From positions 23,988 through 87,987 of the forward strand of contig JADJYH010000034.1 in assembly GCA_016719855.1 (NCBI GenBank): DNA of 64,000 nucleotides, given 5' to 3'. The notes below the pieces were generated by a model. It was not told the DNA's origin. It searched no databases and saw nothing but the letters and a program-made list of their open reading frames with translations. A program made the position numbers and the translations under genes. Source of the DNA: Saprospiraceae bacterium. Lineage in GTDB: Bacteria; Bacteroidota; Bacteroidia; Chitinophagales; Saprospiraceae. Shown here piece after piece: positions 45,649-53,719 of the stretch (its first letter is position 1; each line of letters opens with the position of its first letter).

Positions 45649-46837
45649 AAATCAACCGCTATTGGTAGCCGCCCTGTGGTGCTTTGGCCTACTGCTGCCC
45701 GGCCTTGCCTCGGCGACCGACCCGGTGCCCCAAGGGGAGAATCAGCCCAAGCCCAAGCAAGAGCAACCCACCCCGGCTCAGCCCGAACAAGATGCACAGG
45801 AATACACCAAGACCATCAAAAAGGAATTCACGCTGAACACCAATGGTACCGTGAACCTTGTCAACAAATACGGCAAAATTGACGTGAAAACCTGGGACAA
45901 AAGCCGTGCGAAAATTGACGTGACCATCGTGGTGAAAGCAGGCAGCGAGTCACAGGCGCAGACGGTGTTCGACCGCATCCGCATTGACTTCGCCAATGAC
46001 GACAGCTTCGTGAAGGCCGAAACCATCATCCAATCGAACAAAGGCTCGTGGTTCGATTGGGGAAGCAGCGATCGCACCGAATTTCAAATCAACTACCAAG
46101 TGTACATGCCCGCCTCGGCCTCCCTCGACCTGAGCAACCGATACGGCGATTCACAAGTGGCCCCCCTTACCAGCAAGGTAAAAGTGGACGTGAAATACGG
46201 CAACTTCCGCTTGGAAGGCGTTGGAACTGGCCTCACGCTCAACCTCGACTACGGCAACGGAACGGTCGTGAAATCGGGCGACGCCACCGTCAATGTCTCG
46301 TACAGCAAGCTGAATTTCAACGATGTGCGCAACGTCAACTTGACCTCAAAATACTCAAAACTGACCGTTGACAACGGGGCAAACCTGAGCGCAGAGTCCC
46401 GCTACGACGAGTTTGACCTTGTAAAAGTGGAAAACTTGGAGTGCACCAGCAAATATGGCAACATGACCGTCGGTAGTGCCGAAAGCATCAGCGCCACTGG
46501 GCAGTACACCGACATCAAGGTAGACCGCCTGAGGGACAACGGCAACTTCGACCTCCAATACGGCGGCCTGCGTATCGAACACGTATCCAAAGGTTTTTCA
46601 AAAATTAACCTGGTGGGAAAATACTCCGACTTCAAAATCGGCGTGGATGACGGGGCAAGTTATACCCTCGACGCCAACGCCAGCTTTGCGGGCATCGCCT
46701 ACCCCGATGGGCTGGTCGTCACTTACGAAAAGGAAAAGGGAACATCGCACGAAGTGAAGGGCCATGCAGGCACGCAAAATGCACGAAGTGCTATTCGGGC
46801 CAGCCTAAACTACGGAGGGCTGAAAGTAAAACAATGA
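45632..46837 (+). CDS. Secreted beta-solenoid adhesin-like protein (DUF4097-type)
   Basis: 401 residues. A signal peptide ends near LLLPGLASATDP, then a Pro/Gln-rich linker. From residue about 60 repeated strand pairs follow: VNLVNKYGKIDVKTWDKSRA, LDLSNRYGDSQVAPLTSKVK, VDVKYGNFRLEGVGTGLTLN, ECTSKYGNMTVGSAESISAT. The recurring KYGn/KYSk turns suggest a right-handed beta-solenoid as in DUF4097/DUF2807 proteins. It is surface or periplasmic. The gene is translationally coupled to the anti-sigma gene and is the likely output of the ECF system. Confidence 0.78.
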   Translation: MKLVFKNQPLLVAALWCFGLLLPGLASATDPVPQGENQPKPKQEQPTPAQPEQDAQEYTKTIKKEFTLNTNGTVNLVNKYGKIDVKTWDKSRAKIDVTIVVKAGSESQAQTVFDRIRIDFANDDSFVKAETIIQSNKGSWFDWGSSDRTEFQINYQVYMPASASLDLSNRYGDSQVAPLTSKVKVDVKYGNFRLEGVGTGLTLNLDYGNGTVVKSGDATVNVSYSKLNFNDVRNVNLTSKYSKLTVDNGANLSAESRYDEFDLVKVENLECTSKYGNMTVGSAESISATGQYTDIKVDRLRDNGNFDLQYGGLRIEHVSKGFSKINLVGKYSDFKIGVDDGASYTLDANASFAGIAYPDGLVVTYEKEKGTSHEVKGHAGTQNARSAIRASLNYGGLKVKQ

Positions 46838-46897
46838 GAACGTGCAGCACCTGCTGCTACGAGAACTGAAATTTCATACTAATTCAAATTTCTAAGG

Positions 46898-46931
46898 AGC
46901 CGCTTCTGCAAATGAAGCGGCTTTCTTTTTT
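46898..46931 (+). terminator. Terminator of the ECF/adhesin operon
   Basis: AGCCGCTTC (46898-46906) pairs with GAAGCGGCT (46914-46922), followed by a T-rich run. It lies 60 bases after the adhesin stop. Confidence 0.85.
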
Positions 46932-46986
46932 GCCAAACTCATTCAACCAATCCCGTTTCTAATCCCTGCTTCCTATAACCTCGCGT

Positions 46987-47628
46987 CTATAAAAATGGGT
47001 TATTCTCCCGCTCAAAACCAATCGTGGTGGAAGGCCCGTGCCCAGGGAATACCTTCACGTCGTCGCCCAAGGGCAGCAGCTTGTTTTTTATGCTGGCAAT
47101 GAGCGTATCGTGGTCGCCGCCGGGCAGGTCGCTGCGGCCAATGCTACCTTGGAAAAGCACGTCCCCAGCGATGAGCAGCCCATCTTCCCGGTCAAAAAAC
47201 GACAGGCTGGCTGGCGAGTGGCCGGGCGTCAGAATTGCTTCCAGTTTCGTGTTGCCGAAGGCGATTACCTCCCCCTCCTCGATGAACCTGCCGGGCATGG
47301 GCGACGGCTCGCCCATAGGCACACCGTAAAACTTGCTGACCTGCGGCACGGCCTCCAGCACGGGCAGCTCGCCGCGGTGGATTTCCAGCTCCAGCCCCCA
47401 AGTCCGGTTGACGAAGGCATTGCCGAACACATGGTCAATATGGCAATGGGTATTGAGCAACCTAACCGGTTTTAGGTTGTTTTCACGGATGAACTTGTCC
47501 AGTTCAATGCGCTCGTGCGCCTCGAAGCAGCCGGGGTCAATGATGACACACTCGTTCGTTTCGTCAAAAACGACGTAGGTGTTTTCCTGAAATGGGTTGA
47601 AGGTAAAAATGACGATGGTGGCGGGCAT
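46987..47628 (-). CDS. MBL-fold metallo-hydrolase (glyoxalase II-like)
   Basis: 213 residues from ATG 47628 (MPATIVIFTFNPFQENTYVV); an upstream start at 47652 is possible. Metal ligands are visible in LLNTHCHIDHVFGNAFV, AILTPGHSPASLSFFD, LIAGDVLFQGSIGRSDLPGG and VFPGHGPST. It is a cytoplasmic hydrolase of the hydroxyacylglutathione-hydrolase-like or persulfide dioxygenase-like group; the exact thioester substrate is not evident. The frame is intact. Confidence 0.93.
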   Translation of the reverse strand: MPATIVIFTFNPFQENTYVVFDETNECVIIDPGCFEAHERIELDKFIRENNLKPVRLLNTHCHIDHVFGNAFVNRTWGLELEIHRGELPVLEAVPQVSKFYGVPMGEPSPMPGRFIEEGEVIAFGNTKLEAILTPGHSPASLSFFDREDGLLIAGDVLFQGSIGRSDLPGGDHDTLIASIKNKLLPLGDDVKVFPGHGPSTTIGFERENNPFL

Positions 47629-47907
47629 TTGCTGTAAATTTTTGCGAAGCAACAGGTTTTTGTCTGCTGACTATCTTAAATTGCCTTTTTTTAAAACAAT
47701 TGGCTGCGAAGGTAGTAATTTGGGGAGAGCGTTGGAAAGGTTCGAGGTGTTTGAATGATTAGTGGGATTTGATGAGCCTTGGCAACATTTCTGAGAAGCT
47801 GACCATTTTTCACAAAAAATATATTCCAACGCCGCTGTTTGCGTTTAATCCAGTGGGCGGGGCTGCCCCACTTTTTCCTTCGATTTTGTACTTTTTACTT
47901 GCTCAAC
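47629..47907. other. Divergent intergenic region
   Basis: About 280 bases between the MBL gene and the large outer-membrane gene. It includes CCCACTTTTTCCTTCGATTT and TGTACTTTTTACTTG (near 47870-47900), a word pattern like the right arm at 16200-16239. No promoter could be fixed. Confidence 0.4.
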
Positions 47908-50900
47908 ATGCGAATAATTTACCCACTTCTCCTCCTTTTGGCACTGGCCTCAGCGGCCTTCGGCCAAACGACCCAGACCGAGTTTGGCAAAAACCGGGTG
48001 CAGTTCAACAACGACTTCGCCGAGTGGTCGCAATACGAGAGCCGCAATTTCATCACCTACTGGTACGGCGAGGGGCGCCTCATCGGGCAGGCCGTGGTGC
48101 AGATGGCCGAGTACGATTTCTTCGAAATACAGGGCATCCTGGAGCACCGGATGAACGACAAGATTGAAATCATCGTCTACACCGACATCACCGACCTGAA
48201 GCAGAGCAACATCGGCAGCGAGGAGGCCTTCGTGAACTCCGGTGGCCAAACGAAAATCGTTGGCAACAAAATGTTCGTCTATTTCAATGGCGACCACAAC
48301 GACCTGCGCAGACAGGTGCGGGAAGGCGTGGCCTCGGTCTATCTCAACGCCATGCTCTTCGGCTCCAACCTCCAGGAAATCGTGCAGAACGCCGTGATGA
48401 TGAACCTGCCGGAATGGTTCAAGGATGGCCTCATCTCCTACGTCGGCGAGGAGTGGAGCACGGAGCTGGACAACCAGTTGCGTGACCTGTTTTTATCAGG
48501 CAAATACGCCGACTTTGAGGCGATGGCCGAGGCGAACCCCAAGCTGGCGGGCCATGCGCTTTGGTACTACATCAGCCAACACTACGGGCACTCCACCGTC
48601 TCCAACCTGCTCTACCTCACCCGCATCAACCGCAGCATCGAGAGCGGATTTTTGTACGTGCTTGGCAATACTTATTTCAAGACATCCGGGAACTGGTACA
48701 GTTTTTTTCAAAAACGCTATGAGGCTGAGGCAAAGGAATTTGTGCAGTCAACTGGAAAGGAAATCGTCATTAAAAACAAGCGTAAGCTGCCCATCAGCCA
48801 GCTGAAAATCAGCCCCGATGGCCTGAAAATCGCTTACGTGAGCAACGAAATTGGTAAGGCTTGCGTCTGGATTCAGGACATTGCCACCGGCGAGCGAAAG
48901 CTTGTTTTCAAGAGTGGCTCCCGCAATCCCATTCAAGCCACCGATTACAATTACCCACTGCTCGCATGGAGCCCAACGAACATGGAACTGGCCGTTATGT
49001 ACGAACGGCGTGACATCGTCAAGTTGTTGAGGTACAATGTTTTGACCAAAGAAAGAATCACAGAACCGATGTCCACGCAGTTCCAGCGGATTTACAGCAT
49101 GGATTATATCAGCCCCAACGATTTTGTGTTGTCCGCTGCGGTGCGTGGACAATCCGACCTGTTCCTCTATTTTGCCCTGAACCGGCAGGCACAGCGCCTG
49201 ACCACCGACATCTGGGACGACCTCGATGCCAGCTTTGTGCAGGTGCGGGGGCAACGGGGCATCCTCTTCGCTTCCAACCGCCCCGACTCGCTCAATACCA
49301 ACGTGGTGCTCGACTCGGTGCTGCCCATCCAAAGTTTCGACATTTTTTACCTAAACCTCGATTCCATCGGCTTCAACAGCACAGGCGAACTGGTGCAAGT
49401 GACCCAAACGCCACACGCCAGCGAGCGCCAACCCGTCGCCATTGATTCGACTTGGTTCGGTTTTGTTTCCGATGAAACGGGCGTGTACAACCGCAAAACG
49501 GGCTACCTGGAGGACTATGTCCACCACCTCGAAAACGTCATTGTCTTCAAGGATGGCACCGAGATGCGCCTCCATGCCGACTCCATCATTTCCACTAAAC
49601 TCGACAGCGTGGCACTTGCGCAGTTGGATTCCGTTTGGACGGATACCATCGTCAAGCAGCGAGCAGTGAGCCATTTCACCACCAACTACGACCGCAATAT
49701 CTTGGAGCAGAGCAAGGCTCGCAGGTCGTCCCGCTTCGTGGAGATGCAGTATCGGGAAGGGCGGCTTCATGTTTTTTTGGGTGAAATGATGCCCGAAACT
49801 TTGGCGATTCCTAGCCTGAGCAATCACCAAAAACGCCGGGTGCAAGTGGTGGCAAGTCCCACGCCCATCAAGCCCGAACCACCCAAGAAAAACGTGCTGG
49901 ACGAAGCTGGCAACGAGCCGATTGATGTTTCAAAATTGCCGAAGGAAAAGCAGGACACTGGTAAGATTGACCTCGACAACTACCTGTTCCAGAGCGAGTT
50001 CGACGACGACGAGGTGCCCACCCGCACCACCCCCGCACAGAAGCCATCAGCAAACCAACCCGAAATTTCGCCCGAAGTGGTGCAGCCACTGGTGTACAGT
50101 CCTATCGGTCAGGAAGATGGCATTCAGCAAACATTACAGGAGTTCCGCCCCAGCCGCATCATCCCGTACCGCCTCAAGTTCCGCACGGACTACGTGACTA
50201 CGCAGCTCGACAACGGCGTCCTTTTCGATGGGTTGAACTCTTACTCCGGCGTCCCACAAGACTTTGGCTACCCACCGCCGGGCATCCTGCTCAAGGCCAA
50301 TTTTAAGGATTTGCTCGAAGACTACGAGTTCGAGGGCGGCGTCAGGGTGCCGACCTCCTTCAATGGTGCCGAGTATTTCCTTACCTACCACGACAAGAAA
50401 AAACGCCTCGACAAGCGCTGGGCTGCCTACTACCGCCGCCTGCGCTTTACGCTCGACAACACGCCACCGCCCATCAAATATGACAACCGCATCTTCCTGA
50501 CACAGTACCAACTGCGCTACCCGCTCGACATTTTCACCAGCCTACGTGCCACGGCCACGGTGCGTTTGGACAATTCTACCCTGCTCTCCACGGATGCCGC
50601 CACACTCAACACGCCAAACTCTGAGGAGCAGCGTATCGGTATCAAAGGTGAATACGTCTTCGACAACACGCTTGACGTGGCGCTGAACGTGAAAAACGGG
50701 ACCCGCTACAAGATTTTTGGCGAGGTGCTGAAGGGCTTGCAAGTTGAGCTTGGCGAAAGCCCCCAGTTCAAGGTCAACGAAGGATTCATGGGCGTACTCG
50801 GGGCGGATTTCAGGCACTACCAGCGGCTGCTCAAATGGTCGGTGCTGGCGGGCAGGTTGGCTGGCGCCACCTCCTTCGGGCAGCAGAAAATCCTTTACAT

Positions 50901-51387
50901 GCTTGGCGGCACGGACAACTGGATGTTCCCGCAGTTTGACGACAACATCTCCCTGCCATCGGGTGAGGATTTTGCCTACCGCACCGTCGCCACCAATGCA
51001 CGTGGCTTCAAGCTGAACGCCCGCAATGGCAACTCCTACGCCGTTTTCAACAGTGAGCTACGGATGCCCGTGTTGCGCTACCTGTTTCAGCGAAGCCAGT
51101 CCAACTTCGTCCGCAACTTTCAGGTGGTGGGCTTCTTCGACGTTGGCACGGCATGGCAGGGGCTAAACCCTTTCAACGAACAAAGCCCGCTGAACACGTG
51201 GGAGGGAAAGGGAAACAACGTGAGCATCAAGGTCAACTATTTCCGGGATCCTATCATCTTTGGCTACGGAGCGGGCATCCGCACCCTGCTCTTCGGTTAC
51301 ATGATCCGCCTCGATTATGCCTGGGGCGTGGAGACTAGAGTGGTGCAAGACCCGAGGCTGTATTTTTCCATTGGAATGGATTTTTAA
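47908..51387 (+). CDS. Giant outer-membrane protein: pseudo-peptidase, TolB-like propeller and C-terminal barrel
   Basis: 1,159 residues from ATG 47908 (MRIIYPLLLLLALASAAFGQ, signal peptide). Residues 25-260 resemble the gluzincin/peptidase MA fold (FITYWYGEGRLIGQAVVQMA, MMNLPEWFKDGLISYVGEEW), but the zinc motif HExxH is absent (RREGVASVYL stands at its place). Residues about 280-560 carry WD40-like PD40 blades (ISPDGLKIAYVSNEIGKACV, FYLNLDSIGFNS). After a Pro-rich linker the last about 420 residues are strand-rich and end FSIGMDF, an outer-membrane barrel signature. The role is probably assembly or transport at the outer membrane. Intact and single. Confidence 0.82.
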   Translation: MRIIYPLLLLLALASAAFGQTTQTEFGKNRVQFNNDFAEWSQYESRNFITYWYGEGRLIGQAVVQMAEYDFFEIQGILEHRMNDKIEIIVYTDITDLKQSNIGSEEAFVNSGGQTKIVGNKMFVYFNGDHNDLRRQVREGVASVYLNAMLFGSNLQEIVQNAVMMNLPEWFKDGLISYVGEEWSTELDNQLRDLFLSGKYADFEAMAEANPKLAGHALWYYISQHYGHSTVSNLLYLTRINRSIESGFLYVLGNTYFKTSGNWYSFFQKRYEAEAKEFVQSTGKEIVIKNKRKLPISQLKISPDGLKIAYVSNEIGKACVWIQDIATGERKLVFKSGSRNPIQATDYNYPLLAWSPTNMELAVMYERRDIVKLLRYNVLTKERITEPMSTQFQRIYSMDYISPNDFVLSAAVRGQSDLFLYFALNRQAQRLTTDIWDDLDASFVQVRGQRGILFASNRPDSLNTNVVLDSVLPIQSFDIFYLNLDSIGFNSTGELVQVTQTPHASERQPVAIDSTWFGFVSDETGVYNRKTGYLEDYVHHLENVIVFKDGTEMRLHADSIISTKLDSVALAQLDSVWTDTIVKQRAVSHFTTNYDRNILEQSKARRSSRFVEMQYREGRLHVFLGEMMPETLAIPSLSNHQKRRVQVVASPTPIKPEPPKKNVLDEAGNEPIDVSKLPKEKQDTGKIDLDNYLFQSEFDDDEVPTRTTPAQKPSANQPEISPEVVQPLVYSPIGQEDGIQQTLQEFRPSRIIPYRLKFRTDYVTTQLDNGVLFDGLNSYSGVPQDFGYPPPGILLKANFKDLLEDYEFEGGVRVPTSFNGAEYFLTYHDKKKRLDKRWAAYYRRLRFTLDNTPPPIKYDNRIFLTQYQLRYPLDIFTSLRATATVRLDNSTLLSTDAATLNTPNSEEQRIGIKGEYVFDNTLDVALNVKNGTRYKIFGEVLKGLQVELGESPQFKVNEGFMGVLGADFRHYQRLLKWSVLAGRLAGATSFGQQKILYMLGGTDNWMFPQFDDNISLPSGEDFAYRTVATNARGFKLNARNGNSYAVFNSELRMPVLRYLFQRSQSNFVRNFQVVGFFDVGTAWQGLNPFNEQSPLNTWEGKGNNVSIKVNYFRDPIIFGYGAGIRTLLFGYMIRLDYAWGVETRVVQDPRLYFSIGMDF

Positions 51388-51389
51388 AA

Positions 51390-51565
51390 GTTCGACAGTT
51401 AGACAGTTGGCAGTTGGCAGTCAGTTGGCAGTCCAACAGTCCATGCCCAGTTTGAAAAAAAAGAGAGGTGGTATCTTTCAAGGATACCACCTCTCTCATT
51501 TGAGGCAGTCACAGACTAACCGACTGTCGAACTGACTGCCAACTGCCAACTGTCGAACTGCCAAA
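51390..51565. repeat. Nested word palindrome between convergent genes
   Basis: The left arm (51390-51440) is made of GACAGTT and GGCAGTT words. The right arm (51520-51565) holds their complements (CTGCCAACTGCCAACTGTCG). A strong hairpin sits in the centre (51462-51496). It fills the whole gap between the stop codons at 51387 and 51566. Confidence 0.85.
51462..51496. terminator. Bidirectional terminator hairpin
   Basis: A perfect 14-base stem AGAGAGGTGGTATC (51462-51475) / GATACCACCTCTCT (51483-51496), flanked by an A run on the left and a T-rich stretch on the right. It can stop both the outer-membrane gene and the convergent pyrophosphatase gene. Confidence 0.88.
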
Positions 51566-52218
51566 CTAAAAGGAACTGCCAAACTTATTGATGTAATCCC
51601 GTTGGCTGGCCGCAATCACCTCGTAAGCCTCCTCCCTACCATACACATCGGTGATTTCAATTTGCTGGGTAGTACCGGGAAACTGTTTGTAGGTCAAAAA
51701 ATAATGCCCCAACCGGTTGACGATACTGGAAGGCATTTCCTTGATGTCCGACCACTGCCGGTACAGTTCATCCTGCTTCAGCACGGCGATGATTTTATCG
51801 TCCGCCTCGTTGTTGTCAATCAGGCGGAAGCCCCCGACGACATAAGCCTGCACGATGATGTCGCCGTGTGTGATTTCCCGCTCGGTCAGCACACAGATGT
51901 CGAGCGGGTCGTTGTCGCCAATGATGCCCGTTCGCCCAGTTTTTCCATGCAAAACTTGCCCACCTCCTCCTTGCAGTAAGTCTGCGGGATAAAACCATAC
52001 AGCGCCGGCACGATGTTCGAGAACTTTTGCGGGCGGTCAACCTTGAGGTGGCCGGAAGGCTTGTCTATCTCATATTTTACGGTATCTGAAGGTATGATTT
52101 CGATATAAGCCGTCACGACCTCTGGTGCATGGGGGCCGATTTCGATGCCATGCCAAGGATGCGCTTGGAAGCGCAGGCCGGCCATCTTCATAAATTGCTG
52201 AAACATTGCTTCGTCCAT
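51566..52218 (-). CDS. ppa: Inorganic pyrophosphatase, one frame break
   Basis: 217 residues when an indel in the A-run near 51948 is corrected; start 52218 (MDEAMFQQFMKMAGLRFQAH). YIEIIPSDTVKYEIDKPSGH, YGFIPQTYCKEEVGKFC and the signature GDNDPLDICVLTEREITHGD carry the metal-binding Asp residues. It splits pyrophosphate released by biosynthesis. The soluble family I enzyme is usually 175-220 residues. Both halves overlap on the same strand and every motif is intact, so a sequencing error is most likely. Confidence 0.9.
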
Positions 52219-52347
52219 GCTCGGAACTGTTTTATGTAAAAGAATGCGAAAGTAGGCAAATGGCCGTTCATCCAAACTTCGACAACATTTACCCATAATT
52301 TTTGAGGCTGTTTTCTAAAAATACCTACCTTTCACCTGCATTTTTAA

Positions 52348-52461
52348 GAGACATTAGACTGGAGACATTAGACCTTAGATTTGGTCTGTGGGGAAAATTA
52401 AAAATCAGAAAGTACCCCGTCTTTCAAGTCTATCATCTAATGTCTCCAGTCTAAAGTCTAA
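52348..52461. repeat. Inverted word repeat in front of the LEA-like gene
   Basis: The left arm 52348-52380 (GAGACATTAGACTGGAGACA, TTAGACC) and the right arm 52428-52461 (CTAATGTCTCCAGTCTAAAG) are largely complementary and are built from a TTAGACTGGAGACA word. The right arm ends 11 bases before the ATG at 52473. Position differs from most others, which are at 3' ends. Confidence 0.75.
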
Positions 52462-52472
52462 AAAACAACATC

Positions 52473-53639
52473 ATGGCATTCTTCAATGATTTGAAAAAAC
52501 TCCTCTTCGGTGCCAAAGCCGTCACCAAATCCGCCGCCGAAAAAGCTGTGGATGCTACTAAGGAAGCCAGCAGCGACCTCTGGGACAAAGTGCAGGACAC
52601 CGCCGCCGACCTCGGCAAGACCGTCGCCGAAAAAGCCGACCTCGCCATGGACAAGGCCGCCGACCTAGCTGAAGCCGCCAAGGAAAAAGTCAGCGACTTC
52701 GTCAACGACACCCCTGCGCCTGCTGAAAAACCCGACACCGACGATGTGATGGAGGCTATCATCGCCGAGCGCGAAGCCGCTGCGGCACCCGCCGCCACCG
52801 AGCCGGAAGAAACCCTCGAACTGCCACCGCTCAAGGTCGCTACCGATGCACCAAAACTGCTTGACGACGGCGACCCGACCAATGACCAGGCCTACGAACC
52901 TGACTTCCTCGATTCCCTGAAATCCACCGCTACCACCACTGGTGCCGCCGTCATGGACAAGGGCGGCGAGGCACTCCACAAAGCAGGTGACTTTGCCAGC
53001 GAAGTAGGCAAAAAAGTGATGGATAGGGGAAGCAAGCTCACCGAAAAGTTTGGTGAGACCGCCGAAAATGTGGGTGAGGCCATTTTTGAAAAAGGCGGGG
53101 CTGCGATGGAAAAAGCAGGTGACTTCGCCAGCAAAGTGGGCGAAAAAGTGATGGAAACAGGTGGAAAGCTCACCGAAAAATTTGGCGAGACCGCCGAGAA
53201 CGTGGGCGAGGCCATCTTCGAAAAAGGTGGCGAAGCGCTCGACCGTGCAAAAGACATGGCTGCTGGCCTCGGCTCAAAAATCATGCAAGCCAAGGACGAC
53301 CTCATGGCCAAGGCACAGGCCGAAGCCGAAAAATCGGGGGAAACCACGAGCAGCCTGATTGACAAGGCCAAGGAACTGAACCAAAAACTGGAAGATAAAA
53401 TCAGTGGCAACAACACCAAATTTGCCGACACGCCGCTCACCACGGGCGGCAGCGAATTTGAGAAGCACGACAGCTTCTGGGAAAAAGCTGACCGTTTTGC
53501 CAAGGGCGACTACCACATGAAGGGCGAAGATCATCTGGAGCTTGGTGAACTCAAGATTACCGAAAAGAAAGACACTCCATCGGATGACAAGGACAAAAAA
53601 ACCGATGATTTGATTGACGATGCAATCGTAGAAAGCTGA
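52473..53639 (+). CDS. LEA-like amphipathic repeat protein
   Basis: 388 residues without signal peptide. Almost entirely amphipathic helix rich in Ala, Lys, Glu and Asp (EKAVDATKEASSDLWDKVQD, KADLAMDKAADLAEAAKEKV). An acidic Pro-rich spacer covers residues about 78-145. Two exact-length 44-residue repeats occupy residues 164-207 and 208-251 (GGEALHKAGDFASEVGKKVM and GGAAMEKAGDFASKVGEKVM, each ending ENVGEAIFEK). The pattern resembles late embryogenesis abundant and apolipoprotein-like proteins that protect membranes or proteins during drying or stress. This is analogy, not family assignment. Confidence 0.75.
   Translation: MAFFNDLKKLLFGAKAVTKSAAEKAVDATKEASSDLWDKVQDTAADLGKTVAEKADLAMDKAADLAEAAKEKVSDFVNDTPAPAEKPDTDDVMEAIIAEREAAAAPAATEPEETLELPPLKVATDAPKLLDDGDPTNDQAYEPDFLDSLKSTATTTGAAVMDKGGEALHKAGDFASEVGKKVMDRGSKLTEKFGETAENVGEAIFEKGGAAMEKAGDFASKVGEKVMETGGKLTEKFGETAENVGEAIFEKGGEALDRAKDMAAGLGSKIMQAKDDLMAKAQAEAEKSGETTSSLIDKAKELNQKLEDKISGNNTKFADTPLTTGGSEFEKHDSFWEKADRFAKGDYHMKGEDHLELGELKITEKKDTPSDDKDKKTDDLIDDAIVES
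52962..53225 (+). repeat. 132-base tandem repeat in the LEA-like gene
   Basis: Two 132-base units (44 codons each) lie head to tail, followed by a partial third. The second half of each unit is nearly identical at DNA level (AAATTTGGCGAGACCGCCGA region), which indicates recent duplication. Confidence 0.8.
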
Positions 53640-53640
53640 A

Positions 53641-53719
53641 ATGGATTGACGATTTTGGATTGACGATTGACGATTGGGGGGCCAATCGTCAATCGTCAAT
53701 CGTAAATCGTAAATTCCAT
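53641..53719. repeat. Long word-built palindrome between convergent genes
   Basis: The left arm 53641-53677 consists of GATTGACGATT words and the right arm 53682-53719 is its near complement. The 32 bases at 53644-53675 are identical to 17321-17352. The right end touches the stop codon of the GH57 gene. Confidence 0.88.
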
